From NCBI GenBank assembly GCA_013298665.1, contig JAAFIK010000015.1:1-64000 (forward strand): 64,000 nucleotides of DNA, in the 5' to 3' direction. Origin of the DNA: Chitinophagales bacterium. GTDB taxonomy: Bacteria; Bacteroidota; Bacteroidia; Chitinophagales; Chitinophagaceae. Shown piece by piece: positions 16,116 through 25,084 of this stretch. Numbering within the stretch: the first letter of the stretch is position 1; each line of letters opens with the position of its first letter. The notes below the pieces were generated by a model. That model did not search any database and had not been told where the DNA came from. It worked only from the letters and a program-made list of their open reading frames with translations. A program made the position numbers and the translations under genes.

Positions 16116-17387
16116 ATGAAAGCAATTGTTGACTGCAACAGTTTTTATGCCGCCTGCGAACGTGTTTTTCGCCCGGCTCTTCATGGTAAACCGGTGGTGG
16201 TACTCAGCAATAATGATGGCTGCATCGTTTCGCGCAGTGATGAGGCTAAAAAATTAGGTGTGGGTATGGCTGTGCCGTATTACCAGAGCCGGGAGCTGAT
16301 CGAAAAGAATGATGTGGCCGTATTTTCTTCAAACTATCACCTGTATGGCGATATGAGCTGGCGTGTAATGGAAACCCTCCGTATGCTTTCGCCTGAGGTG
16401 GAAGTGTATTCTGTTGACGAGGCTTTTCTTGGCCTTGATGGTATTGACGAGACGGCATTGGTGGCATATGGGCATTTTGTAAAGGAACAGGTAGAAAAAT
16501 GGACGGGTATTCCTGTAAGTGTGGGTATTGCGCCCACGAAAGTGCTGAGCAAGGTGGCCAACCGGCTGGCAAAAAAGAACAAAGAGGCCACCGGCGGCGT
16601 CATGGTACTGCAGACTGTGGCAGAACAGCAGGTGGCCCTGGAACAGACAGCCGTAGAAGAGCTTTGGGGAGTGGGTGGAAAAAGCGCCCGTAAACTACGG
16701 TTATTCAATATCAACAATGGCTGGCAATTGCGGAGTATGGGTGAGGACTGGGTAAGCAAACATCTTGGCGGCATCACCGGTTTACGCCTGCTCCGGGAGT
16801 TGAATGGCATACCATCGATAGAGATGAAGAACCCGCTCGAAACAAAAAAAATGATTGCAACCACCCGGATGTTTGGTAAGCCGGTACAAACACTCGAACA
16901 ATTGAAAGAGGCTGTTGCTACCTATACCACCCGGGCTGCTGAAAAATTGCGCAGACAACATTCGGCAGCCAGGGTGATTAATGTGTTTCTGGTTACGGTC
17001 AATGATGAAGATAAGTACGAGTTTCATTCCCGGTCGAAAGGAGCTTATACCAGCTTACCGGCGGCTACGTCAATCACACAGGAATTGATTGCCTATGCGC
17101 TGCCGCTGGTGGAGCAACTGTATAAAGAAGGGACAAGATACCTGAAAGCCGGCGTAATACTCAGTGGATTGGTGCCGGATGATGCGGTGCAATACAACCT
17201 GTTCGAGCCGCCTGCATCGGGTCAGATGCGCCGTTTGATGGGTATGATTGATAATGTTAATTTCAGTATGCGTGACGACGTAATCAAATTTGCATCCGCG
17301 GGCACTACTAAAAACTGGAAAATGCGCCAGGAGATGCGCAGTCCGCGCTATAGTACCCGGTGGAATGAGTTGAAGTCCGTCAGGTGA
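16116..17387 (+). CDS. umuC: UmuC-like Y-family DNA polymerase (Pol V catalytic subunit)
   Basis: Translesion polymerase of 423 aa. The first metal Asp6 lies in AIVDCNSFYAACERVF, and the catalytic Asp101-Glu102 lie in YSVDEAFLGLDG. Helix-hairpin-helix and little-finger regions follow. The C-terminus, MRSPRYSTRWNELKSV, is the DUF4113 tail found in UmuC but not in DinB. The ATG at 16116 is chosen because it opens the conserved MKAIVDCNSF; the frame continues 24 codons upstream without homology. It follows umuD and is convergent with the response regulator gene, 7 nt apart. It acts on damaged DNA in the cytoplasm, presumably with the neighbouring UmuD. Confidence 0.93.
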   Translation: MKAIVDCNSFYAACERVFRPALHGKPVVVLSNNDGCIVSRSDEAKKLGVGMAVPYYQSRELIEKNDVAVFSSNYHLYGDMSWRVMETLRMLSPEVEVYSVDEAFLGLDGIDETALVAYGHFVKEQVEKWTGIPVSVGIAPTKVLSKVANRLAKKNKEATGGVMVLQTVAEQQVALEQTAVEELWGVGGKSARKLRLFNINNGWQLRSMGEDWVSKHLGGITGLRLLRELNGIPSIEMKNPLETKKMIATTRMFGKPVQTLEQLKEAVATYTTRAAEKLRRQHSAARVINVFLVTVNDEDKYEFHSRSKGAYTSLPAATSITQELIAYALPLVEQLYKEGTRYLKAGVILSGLVPDDAVQYNLFEPPASGQMRRLMGMIDNVNFSMRDDVIKFASAGTTKNWKMRQEMRSPRYSTRWNELKSVR

Positions 17388-17394
17388 CGGGTAC

Positions 17395-18063
17395 TCAGAT
17401 GAGTTTGAATTCGTAAGCAGCTTTTATAAGCCCGACTGTATTTTTTGCATGGAGTTTATTCAGGAGATTCTGGCGATGCGTATCAACGGTACGTTTGCCA
17501 ATGGCCAGTGCCTCGGCAATTTCATCGTTGGTCATCTCCAGTGCAATCATGCGGAATACCTCAATTTCGCGTTTCGTAAGCCCGTAACTCTCAGGCGTTC
17601 CTGTGCGGACATTGCTGCGTTCAGCATCCAATAGTTTTACAGCTACTTCGTTAGAGTAATAGGCTTTATTATCCATGATTGTCTGCATAGCATGGATCAG
17701 TTGTGTCGGCTCAATATTTTTAAGTACATACCCTTTAGCACCGGCAGCGAGCATGTTCGAGATATAAGATAACTCATCATAATTGGAAAGCGCAAGTACC
17801 TTTGCTTCAGGTTTGTAGAGCATGATGCTTTTTACCGTTTCCGCACCGCTGAGACCCGGCATTTGATAATCAACAATGATAACATCAAAGTTTTGCCGCA
17901 GTATTTTTTGTATAGCATCCTCCCCGCTTTCTGCTTCGGTTATAATAAATTTATAATGCCCCTCCTGCGATTCCAGCATTACTCTTATCCCATCACGCAC
18001 CATCTGATGGTCATCGGCAATCAAAAGCCGGATTGTTTTGGCCGGTACTTCTGTTGTAACCAT
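17395..18063 (-). CDS. NarL/FixJ-type response regulator
   Basis: Two-domain regulator of 222 aa. The receiver domain has the acidic pair Asp17-Asp18 (LIADDHQMVRDG), the phosphorylation site Asp65 (VIIVDYQMPG) and the conserved Lys in AAGAKGYVLK. A LuxR-type helix-turn-helix follows (about 158-220: LTKREIEVFRMIALEMTNDEIAEALAIG). It is the last gene of a three-gene operon, 11 nt after the histidine kinase gene. The target genes are not evident. Confidence 0.93.
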   Translation of the reverse strand: MVTTEVPAKTIRLLIADDHQMVRDGIRVMLESQEGHYKFIITEAESGEDAIQKILRQNFDVIIVDYQMPGLSGAETVKSIMLYKPEAKVLALSNYDELSYISNMLAAGAKGYVLKNIEPTQLIHAMQTIMDNKAYYSNEVAVKLLDAERSNVRTGTPESYGLTKREIEVFRMIALEMTNDEIAEALAIGKRTVDTHRQNLLNKLHAKNTVGLIKAAYEFKLI

Positions 18064-18074
18064 ATTGTGTTCTT

Positions 18075-19226
18075 TTAGCTGTTTACCGGTAAAGTTAATT
18101 CATATTTGGTTCCCTTGCCCGGTGCACTTGAAATCACTACGCTTGCATTATAAGATTGTACCCGGGATTGTACATTGGTCAGCCCCATTCCTCTGGAGGT
18201 CGTTTTCTTCATATCAAAACCCTTACCATTCTCTTTGAGCGTAATATAGGCATGATGCAACTGATGGCGGAAAATAATATCTATGTTACTTGCCTGACCA
18301 TGTTTGATGGCATTGTTGATAAATTCCTGCACGATACGGAAAATGGCAATTTCAAGAGATTTATTCAATTTGGGGAACTGACTGTCGTCGCGGATATGAA
18401 ATTCAAGGTGCTCAACGAGGCTGGTCTGGTTACACAATTCCTTGATGGCTTGCCGCAACCCGAATGTTTCGAGTGTTTTGGGCATAAGGTTGAAGCAGAT
18501 ATTTCTCATATCTGCCAATACCCTCACGAGTGCGTCATTTGATTTAAGCAGGATCTCTTTCTGCTTCTGGCTGCTGACCATATTTACGGATGTGCCGATA
18601 TAGAATTTTATAGCGGATATCTGCTGTCCCAGACTATCATGAATGTCCTTTGCAAAGCGTTGCCGCTCCTTTTCCTGGGTATCAGTAATGGTGCGTATAA
18701 TCAGGTTTTCAGTTTCTTTTTGCAGGGTAATATCTCTTGCCGTAACCAGATAACCAATCCGGCGTTTCTGACTGTCTGACAAGTAGTTGGCGGCAAGGAG
18801 TACAGGGATAAGATTACCTTTGCTGGATTCAAAAACTGCCTCTTTCTGGATAAATCCGCTGCTTTTCCTGAGTTCTCTGGCCATGAATGAAAACAGGGGT
18901 GAAGCGGAAGATGGGAGGAGGAAATCAATCTTTTGTAGAGTCAACAGGTCGAGGTCATAGCCTAACTGCTCTTTCACACTATTATTCGTATTTTTAACAA
19001 ATCCTTTTTTATCAAGTACAAACACCATGTCTGATACTGAATTGAAGATATTGTTGAAATAATCGCGTGAGATGGTGGTAGCTTTCAGTTCTTCTCCCAG
19101 CATATTTACGCCGGCAATGAAAGCATCCACCTCGTCCAGTCTGCTGGATAATCTTAGTTTCTTGTCAAACCTGCCCAGAGAGTAATTACTGAGTAGTTTA
19201 TTGATTTTTTTAAACCTCTCGTCCAC
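18075..19226 (-). CDS. PAS-domain sensor histidine kinase (HisKA_3 / NarX-type)
   Basis: Kinase of 383 aa without a membrane segment, so probably cytosolic. A PAS domain spans about residues 55-170 (SVSDMVFVLDKKGFVKNTNNSV ... TARDITLQK). The dimerisation and phosphoacceptor helix holds His196 in FAKDIHDSLGQQ, and the ATP-binding domain has an N box (EFINNAIKHG) and KENGKGFD and GMGLTNVQSR. HisKA_3 kinases pair with NarL-type regulators, and such a gene follows 11 nt downstream. The PAS ligand is not evident. The upstream gene, 11 nt away, encodes a STAS-like protein that may act as an input or partner. Confidence 0.92.
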   Translation of the reverse strand: MDERFKKINKLLSNYSLGRFDKKLRLSSRLDEVDAFIAGVNMLGEELKATTISRDYFNNIFNSVSDMVFVLDKKGFVKNTNNSVKEQLGYDLDLLTLQKIDFLLPSSASPLFSFMARELRKSSGFIQKEAVFESSKGNLIPVLLAANYLSDSQKRRIGYLVTARDITLQKETENLIIRTITDTQEKERQRFAKDIHDSLGQQISAIKFYIGTSVNMVSSQKQKEILLKSNDALVRVLADMRNICFNLMPKTLETFGLRQAIKELCNQTSLVEHLEFHIRDDSQFPKLNKSLEIAIFRIVQEFINNAIKHGQASNIDIIFRHQLHHAYITLKENGKGFDMKKTTSRGMGLTNVQSRVQSYNASVVISSAPGKGTKYELTLPVNS

Positions 19227-19237
19227 GATTAAGCGTT

Positions 19238-19621
19238 TTATACCGATTCATACCGCCTGAGCCATTTTACAGCAGCGTCAGTATTGGTAAAGATACGAAC
19301 AGGCATGGGTGGTTTATTAACAGAAAGATAGAAGTTTCCCAGAAAAGAACTAAAGGCGGAATCCAGCATCATTGCGGCAGCCCTGAGCCCGCGCGTACCA
19401 TCAGCAGATGCCAGAAAGTCGCGTGCGGCCTTATCCATACTTATTACACCCTGGTTGTATATAACGGCAAGCATATCTTTACCCTGGGTAAATTCAAGGC
19501 GGGTAGCAACAATACTTTTCGCAATATCAAGATTGATTTTCAGGCCTTTTTTATATGTTCCATACAAAATATTATCCTTGATTTCCAATCGCACATATGG
19601 GGTGTCAAATACATCATTCAT
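19238..19621 (-). CDS. Small STAS/SpoIIAA-like protein
   Basis: Protein of 127 aa, soluble, without a signal peptide. The alternation of strands and helices and the end FTNTDAAVKWLRRYE resemble SpoIIAA/STAS-like single-domain proteins that are common in Bacteroidota (DUF7793-like); this is recognition by pattern, not a search. It is the first gene of an operon with the sensor kinase and response regulator, with 11-nt spacing, so a role in signal input or partner switching is likely. A short hairpin (GTTTTTC-CTAA-GAAAAAC, 19654-19671) lies in its upstream region. Confidence 0.7.
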   Translation of the reverse strand: MNDVFDTPYVRLEIKDNILYGTYKKGLKINLDIAKSIVATRLEFTQGKDMLAVIYNQGVISMDKAARDFLASADGTRGLRAAAMMLDSAFSSFLGNFYLSVNKPPMPVRIFTNTDAAVKWLRRYESV

Positions 19622-19768
19622 AAGCGGGGGAAGTTATTTTTATAAAAATACGCGTTTTTCCTAAGAAAAACACTTAGTTCCGGGGTTTAAAAATCAGTAT
19701 TTTATGGGTTGTATAACTGGTTGCAAAGATAGATGTTTGCTGAATAAAACCGGAATAGTAAATATCTC

Positions 19769-22219
19769 ATGAGTAAAACCAACAATTTCTTTGAAACGGT
19801 TGATCAAATTGTGTCGGATGGTGTACAAAAAGGAATTCTGCATCTGTATACTGAAGATGATCGTTTATCGGGAAACAGCATTTTACTCAAAGGTAAAGAA
19901 GTCATCAATTTTGGCTCCTGTAGTTACCTTGGACTGGAGTTTGACGACCGGTTGAAAAATGCTGCGAAACTTGCCGTTGATAACTATGGGACACAATTTT
20001 CAGAATCCCGTGCCTATGTTTCAGTACGGCAGTATGCCGAACTTGAAGAACTGCTTCAGCAATTATTTGCGGCATACTGTGTCGTTATGCCTACCACTAC
20101 GCTTGGCCATATTGCCAATATACCCGTTTTGGTAAATGATACCGATGCCGTAATTGTCGACCATCAGGTGCATAATTCGGTACAGGTTGCTATACAGTTG
20201 CTTAAAGCGAGGGGTGTATATATTGAATTGCTTCGGCACAATCGTATGGATTTACTTGAAAGCCGTGTAAAGCAGTTACGTAGTAAACACCGGAAAATAT
20301 GGTATATGGCTGATGGTATCTATTCTATGTTTGGAGATGCCAGCCCGGTTGATGAAGTTTATGCCTTAATGGATAAATACCCGGAATTGCATTATTATGT
20401 TGATGATGCGCATGGAATGAGTATATATGGAAAACATGGGAGAGGGTATGTCCTGAATAATCGCAGGTTCCACCCCAAAATGGTGATGGGTACCTCATTG
20501 AATAAAGCCTTTGCTTCAGGCGGCGGCGTGATGCTTTACCCTGATGCTGAACTTGCCCGGAGGGTACGTACCTGTGGTGGCCCATTGATTACCTCCGGTC
20601 CGATGCAGCCAGCCGCGTTAGGTGCTGCTGTTGCCGCAGCGCGTATTCACCTGTCTGATGAGATTTATGATATGCAGGCTGATCTGCAGGAAAATATACG
20701 GTTTGCCCAGTTGATGCTTAAGAAATATGGATTGCCCGTTATTTCGACTACTGGTGCAGCGGTATTCTTCATTGGCGTAAGTTTGCCCAAGATGGGTTAT
20801 AACATGATCCGGCGGATGCTTAATGCAGGCTATTACCTTAATCTTGGTATTTTTCCCGCGGTGCCGATGAAAAATACAGGTATCCGCTTTACAATTACCC
20901 GGCTACACACTTTCAGCCAGATTGAGCGTATGGTTCAGACAATGGCGGAAGAGTTCCCAAAGGCACTTGCTGAAGAGGGGTTGACTATGGCACAGATTTA
21001 TAAAGCCTTCAAAATGGCTTTGCCGGAAGACCTTTCGCTGGATAAAGCAGTTGCTGCTGTAATTTCGCAAAGCCTCGCCCTGAAAACAAGTCATTCTACC
21101 AGTATACAAGGTGTAGATCGTCAGTTGTGGAACAGTTTGTTTCATGGTAATGGTACTTTTGACTGGGAAGGAATGGATCTGCTTGAACGTTCTTTTACCG
21201 GGAACGAAAAGCCAGAAGACAACTGGCAGTTTGATTATATTGTTGTGAGCGATACTGCCGGAAACCCCATCGTGGCTACCTTTCTGACTACCGGGTTATG
21301 GAAAGACGATATGCTTTCCCCGGGAGCAATTTCAGCCCAGATCGAAGCCAGGAGAATTGCTGAACCCTATTACCTTACCTCGAAAGTAATTTGCACCGGC
21401 TCTTTACTGACAGAGGGGCAGCATCTTTACATCAATCGCGAATCCTCTCTTTGGAAGGACGCCATGCAATTGCTGTTTGAAAAAATTTATGTACTGCAGG
21501 AAAAGAATAAAGCTGCTAATATCATGTTGCGGGATTTTGACGGAATAGATGAGGCGTTAGACAGTTTCTTCGTGGATAATGGATATTTCCGGATTTCTAT
21601 GCCCGATAACAATATTGTATTGACCCATACCTGGCATGACCGTGAAGGGTTTGTTCAGCATTTGTCCGCCAACTCCAGGGTGAATTTTAAAAAGTATGTG
21701 GCCAGGCATGAAGGTAAGTTTATCACTGAAATCAGGAAAAACCCTGCGCCAGAGGAGCTTGATTACTGGTATTCCCTTTACCTTAATGTAAAAGATCATA
21801 GCCTGGCACTCAATACATTTACGCTGCCACGAAAAATTTTTGAAAACATCGCCGCCCACCCCGACTGGGAAATAATAACACTCAAGGTTAAAGATAATTA
21901 CGATTTTACAGGGATCGAAAAGCCGGTATGCGTTATATTTTGTCATAAAACGGCAGATACCTATACACCATTAGTGATTGGATTGGACTACAGCTATCAT
22001 AAAGAATACAATACATACAGGCAGGCTCTATACCAGATTGTCATGCGGGCTAAGCAACTAAACTGTAAAAAAGTGAATCTTGGTTTTTCGGCCGGTACTG
22101 AAAAGCGAAAGGTTGGTGCGGTATCCCGCTCAACTTATGCTTATATGCAAACCAAAGATAGTTTTAACTTTGAAGTGCTTGCCGCCATGAATACATCTTC
22201 TTCCGCATACAAGATGTAA
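19769..22219 (+). CDS. Alpha-oxoamine synthase fused to a C-terminal acyltransferase-like (GNAT/FemAB) domain
   Basis: Protein of 816 aa. Residues 1 to about 420 are an alpha-oxoamine synthase of the AONS/serine palmitoyltransferase/KBL family: NFGSCSYLGL, VDHQVHNSVQVA, the PLP aspartate and His in YVDDAHGMSIYGKHGRG, and the PLP lysine Lys246 in GTSLNKAFASGGG. Such enzymes condense an amino acid with an acyl-CoA. Residues of about 450-816 look like a GNAT/FemAB-type acyltransferase region (VNFKKYVARHEGKF, GLDYSYHKEYNTYRQALY, KKVNLGFSAGTEKRKVG). In Bacteroidota, enzymes of the first type make sphingolipids or the sulfonolipid precursor capnine; a fused N-acyltransferase would suit such a pathway, but the substrate is inferred. 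It is monocistronic and divergent from the kinase operon. Confidence 0.82.
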   Translation: MSKTNNFFETVDQIVSDGVQKGILHLYTEDDRLSGNSILLKGKEVINFGSCSYLGLEFDDRLKNAAKLAVDNYGTQFSESRAYVSVRQYAELEELLQQLFAAYCVVMPTTTLGHIANIPVLVNDTDAVIVDHQVHNSVQVAIQLLKARGVYIELLRHNRMDLLESRVKQLRSKHRKIWYMADGIYSMFGDASPVDEVYALMDKYPELHYYVDDAHGMSIYGKHGRGYVLNNRRFHPKMVMGTSLNKAFASGGGVMLYPDAELARRVRTCGGPLITSGPMQPAALGAAVAAARIHLSDEIYDMQADLQENIRFAQLMLKKYGLPVISTTGAAVFFIGVSLPKMGYNMIRRMLNAGYYLNLGIFPAVPMKNTGIRFTITRLHTFSQIERMVQTMAEEFPKALAEEGLTMAQIYKAFKMALPEDLSLDKAVAAVISQSLALKTSHSTSIQGVDRQLWNSLFHGNGTFDWEGMDLLERSFTGNEKPEDNWQFDYIVVSDTAGNPIVATFLTTGLWKDDMLSPGAISAQIEARRIAEPYYLTSKVICTGSLLTEGQHLYINRESSLWKDAMQLLFEKIYVLQEKNKAANIMLRDFDGIDEALDSFFVDNGYFRISMPDNNIVLTHTWHDREGFVQHLSANSRVNFKKYVARHEGKFITEIRKNPAPEELDYWYSLYLNVKDHSLALNTFTLPRKIFENIAAHPDWEIITLKVKDNYDFTGIEKPVCVIFCHKTADTYTPLVIGLDYSYHKEYNTYRQALYQIVMRAKQLNCKKVNLGFSAGTEKRKVGAVSRSTYAYMQTKDSFNFEVLAAMNTSSSAYKM

Positions 22220-22304
22220 TTCATTTACCAGAATCCTACTAAAATCATGTAACCACCAGAGAGACCTATGCATAATGCTGTAATTTTATATTTAAAGCTT
22301 GAAC

Positions 22305-22535
22305 ATGAAACTGACAAAAGGAGAATACTGCCAGTTCAGTCTCAAATCAAGGCTAGCTCTACTCAAAGAATTTGGTGTACTGATTACAGAAAAGTATGTT
22401 AACGAAAAATTGATCAGGATTTTCAGGATTTATGATTTTTATGTTGAGGTACTTTATGACTTACTTAACAATAAGTTTTTGAGAGCTGAACCTGTGTACA
22501 ATCATCAAATGGTGGCACACTATCTTTTTGAGTAG
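22305..22535 (+). CDS. Small conserved-looking hypothetical protein
   Basis: Open frame of 76 aa that starts with MKLTKGEYCQFSLKSRLALL. The ATG at 22305 is used; a TTG two codons upstream is also possible. It is rich in aromatic residues (IYDFYVEVLYDLL) and has neither a signal peptide nor a membrane segment. The pattern resembles small proteins of unknown role found in other Chitinophagaceae. It lies 85 nt after the oxoamine synthase gene on the same strand and is convergent with crtY. No function can be given. Confidence 0.6.
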   Translation: MKLTKGEYCQFSLKSRLALLKEFGVLITEKYVNEKLIRIFRIYDFYVEVLYDLLNNKFLRAEPVYNHQMVAHYLFE

Positions 22536-22693
22536 GATACTGCCTTTTTGACATTGGGCGTTTTGAATGAATAGTAATATTCCTGTATTTGTAAACTTCG
22601 AAAGGAACAACTTTTCAAGACAGAAGTCTGTTGCTTTGGGCGCCGGTATTGCAGAAACATATGGTGTAGTACGGGAACTAAACAGCTTTATTA

Positions 22694-23845
22694 TTATTTT
22701 TTCGATAACAACTCAGCAAAAGCTGCCTTTAAGAAAATACCCTGCGGTACAGACCACATAATTCCGAGCTCTTCCGCAAATGAACTGTCATTATCAAGAA
22801 ACCTGAACAACCGGGATGCCTTATTCCGTTTAAACAGCCTCGCGAATAATTCATCACCGGGTATTTTTCCTGCCGATAATACATGGAGCAACGTACTGTC
22901 ATACAACGCAAACCGATTTCTGCCGGCTGGTATACCAGCGAACGGGGGACTGCCATTTTGCAGGTTTTTTACAATGGCTGCTGTCTGTTTTTGTATAAAC
23001 TGAAAGGTATAACCGGTGGAAGCCTTGGTCTGCCCTCCTGCGGTGCCAATAAAATATATACCGTCTTTTTGTCGTGGAAAATGGGCATTCGTCATGGGAA
23101 TAACGCCAAACTCTTCCTCCACTAAGCGATAATCTGTTATCTTAAGGTGCTCGTGGATGTACGTACGCAGCGAGGCTTCATATTGGGCAGGTTTGAGCAG
23201 ACTTTCGGTAAAAAGGGTAAATTCGATCAGCGCCTTGTGGTCGGTTAACGGCATAACATAAACAAAGCCTGTTCCATATTCCTGACTGATGGTAAAATCC
23301 ATCAATGTAGCACATGACTGATCAAAATGAGGTTGATCGGTTTCGATCAGCCACCCTTTAAAATGCTGCAGCAAATAATGCTTGTGTTTCTGTTGGGGTA
23401 TTTCCTGCCGGAGTGATGAGAAAACAAGCGATCCGGAATGTCTGTTGATGGATTGTGTTTTAAGGTGTATGCTATCTGAATCTGTAGCAATGACCTCATC
23501 ATATATGATATCGATGTTTGAATATTGGCTGATAAGTCTGTAACAGTGATTGTAAAAGTCTATACCCCGAATCATTTTATAACGGTAAGGCTGCATATTG
23601 AGCACTCCATTAAAATCTTTGCTGCGAAAGATAACCCGCTCCCAGTTGCGTATGACTACAGGTTCGAAAAAGCCTGCGCCCGCTTCCCAAAAACACCATG
23701 TACGGTCATTCTGTATTTTTGGTGCCTGGTCAATGAGCAGTATTTTTTTTTCTGTAAAAAAAGGTGTCTCAGTCAGGCGCAGCAACAGGCTTAATCCGGC
23801 ACAGCCTGCACCCAGTATGATGATATCGTATGTTTTTTGGGGCAA
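22694..23845 (-). CDS. crtY: Lycopene beta-cyclase (CrtY type)
   Basis: FAD-dependent lycopene cyclase of 383 aa. The dinucleotide-binding motif DIIILGAGCAGLSLLLRL is at the N-terminus, and the CrtY signature NDRTWCFWE follows near residue 47. Further family stretches are YGTGFVYVMPLT, EEFGVIPMTNAHFP and GTAGGQTKASTGYTF. It closes beta-ionone rings on lycopene or on the free end of a hydroxylated acyclic intermediate. It is the last gene of the carotenoid operon, 38 nt after crtZ. With the CruF- and CrtD-like enzymes present, one end of the molecule is probably cyclised and the other hydrated. Confidence 0.92.
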   Translation of the reverse strand: MPQKTYDIIILGAGCAGLSLLLRLTETPFFTEKKILLIDQAPKIQNDRTWCFWEAGAGFFEPVVIRNWERVIFRSKDFNGVLNMQPYRYKMIRGIDFYNHCYRLISQYSNIDIIYDEVIATDSDSIHLKTQSINRHSGSLVFSSLRQEIPQQKHKHYLLQHFKGWLIETDQPHFDQSCATLMDFTISQEYGTGFVYVMPLTDHKALIEFTLFTESLLKPAQYEASLRTYIHEHLKITDYRLVEEEFGVIPMTNAHFPRQKDGIYFIGTAGGQTKASTGYTFQFIQKQTAAIVKNLQNGSPPFAGIPAGRNRFALYDSTLLHVLSAGKIPGDELFARLFKRNKASRLFRFLDNDSSFAEELGIMWSVPQGIFLKAAFAELLSKK

Positions 23846-23883
23846 TGGTTGTTAAGATAACTGTTTTCGCTGAAAAGCAATAA

Positions 23884-24363
23884 TCAGGGCTTTTGCTGAA
23901 TGTGCTTGTCCCGCCTGGTTTTTTGCCAGTAGCGGGAAGCTACAATCAGCATGCCAAAACTTTCTCCCTCCTGTTTTTCAAGGTGTTTGTGGTGCATTTT
24001 ATGAGCCCAGCGGATGGTACGCACATAGCGATTGTTACTGCGGGTAAACCATGGAAACCGTTGGTGGATAATTACATCATGTACGAGAAAATAAGCCAAT
24101 CCATACATAGCCACCCCGAAACCAATGGCTGCGGTCCAATATACCTGATGCTGAAGCCCCAGCATGATGCAAAGCCAGCTGGGGATGGCAAAAATCAGAA
24201 AGAAGGCATCATTTTTCTCAAAAAAACCGGATCCTTTCTGGTGATGGTCTTCATGCAGATACCATAAAAAACCATGCATTACATAACGATGGGTAAGCCA
24301 TGTGATGCCTTCCATGCAACAGAAAGTAAACAATACAATGGATATGAATAAAAACTCGTTCAT
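23884..24363 (-). CDS. crtZ: Beta-carotene 3-hydroxylase (CrtZ type)
   Basis: Membrane-bound di-iron hydroxylase of 159 aa. It carries the full set of histidine boxes: HRYVMH (25-30), HEDHH (about 37-41), HDVIIH and HKMHHKH. Four hydrophobic segments surround them. It adds a hydroxyl to C3 of the beta-ionone ring. The start is 3 nt after the stop of the CruF-like gene, and crtY follows 38 nt later, all in one operon. Confidence 0.92.
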   Translation of the reverse strand: MNEFLFISIVLFTFCCMEGITWLTHRYVMHGFLWYLHEDHHQKGSGFFEKNDAFFLIFAIPSWLCIMLGLQHQVYWTAAIGFGVAMYGLAYFLVHDVIIHQRFPWFTRSNNRYVRTIRWAHKMHHKHLEKQEGESFGMLIVASRYWQKTRRDKHIQQKP

Positions 24364-24366
24364 GCA

Positions 24367-24993
24367 TCAATAATAAAATGTTCGCAGCAGCAGAAAAAAC
24401 ATCAGTTGAATAAGTAACAAATGTATGGCGAATTTGTTGTTTTTGGAAAAAGGCAGAAAGTGAAAAAAGGTCAGGAGGAAAGCTCCTGCAAGGAACCAGC
24501 AGGCATAGTTGTAAAAAGGAATGGTTCCATCTCCTTCCCATTGCCAGAAGCCCAGTTTCACAGCTAACGGCTCCATTACCCAATCAAAAAAAACAGCCAG
24601 CGTGGCACCATCAATGGCTACAGATAGCAGCCGGAGTGGTGGCGATGGTACCTGGCCGGTTGCCGACAGCCGCTGTGCAATCTTGTTCAGTATAGTGTGA
24701 ACGGCTATGCCGCAGCAATACATTATTATAAACCAGTTTACCCCTATAAGTAATGGTACTCCCTGCCAGCGGTAACCCAGTACAGTACCATAGCTGTACC
24801 GGCCAAAAAGCATACCGGTATTCACTCCGATCCATTCCAGCATCAGGCCGGCTATAGTGGCAACTGCAACAAAGCATACAAAAAAGCGATTGGGCTTATC
24901 CTGTGTCCAGACCAGGAGTACAAACATCAGCAGCAGATTGAACGGTGTAGAGTGGATGAAAAACTGCCGGTATGTATCTGAGATGATACCCAT
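24367..24993 (-). CDS. cruF: CruF-like carotenoid 1,2-hydratase (carotenoid biosynthesis membrane protein)
   Basis: Polytopic membrane protein of the Caroten_synth family, at least 208 aa, with motifs GVNTGMLFGRYSYG, GVPLLIGVNW and DGATLAVFFDWVMEPLAVKLG. Members add water across the terminal C1-C2 double bond of acyclic carotenoid ends. The first ATG is at 24993, but the same frame is open for about 45 codons upstream and encodes a good first membrane helix (HTIATILALLFHGFGA). There is no ATG, GTG or TTG in that stretch, so a rare start (ATC at 25101 or ATT at 25035) or a sequence error is possible. It probably overlaps the end of the crtD-like gene. The gene lies between the CrtD-like and crtZ genes. 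Confidence 0.83.
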   Translation of the reverse strand: MGIISDTYRQFFIHSTPFNLLLMFVLLVWTQDKPNRFFVCFVAVATIAGLMLEWIGVNTGMLFGRYSYGTVLGYRWQGVPLLIGVNWFIIMYCCGIAVHTILNKIAQRLSATGQVPSPPLRLLSVAIDGATLAVFFDWVMEPLAVKLGFWQWEGDGTIPFYNYACWFLAGAFLLTFFHFLPFSKNNKFAIHLLLIQLMFFLLLRTFYY

Positions 24994-25084
24994 TGCACCA
25001 AAGCCATGAAAAAGCAGGGCAAGGATAGTGGCAATGGTATGTTTATCCTTGTTGCGTAAAAGAAGCCTGTGGGGTGCCGCTATG

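Noticed and set aside
22567-22761. 64-codon open frame after the small hypothetical gene
   Set aside because: It overlaps the 3' end of crtY on the opposite strand and has no recognisable protein features.
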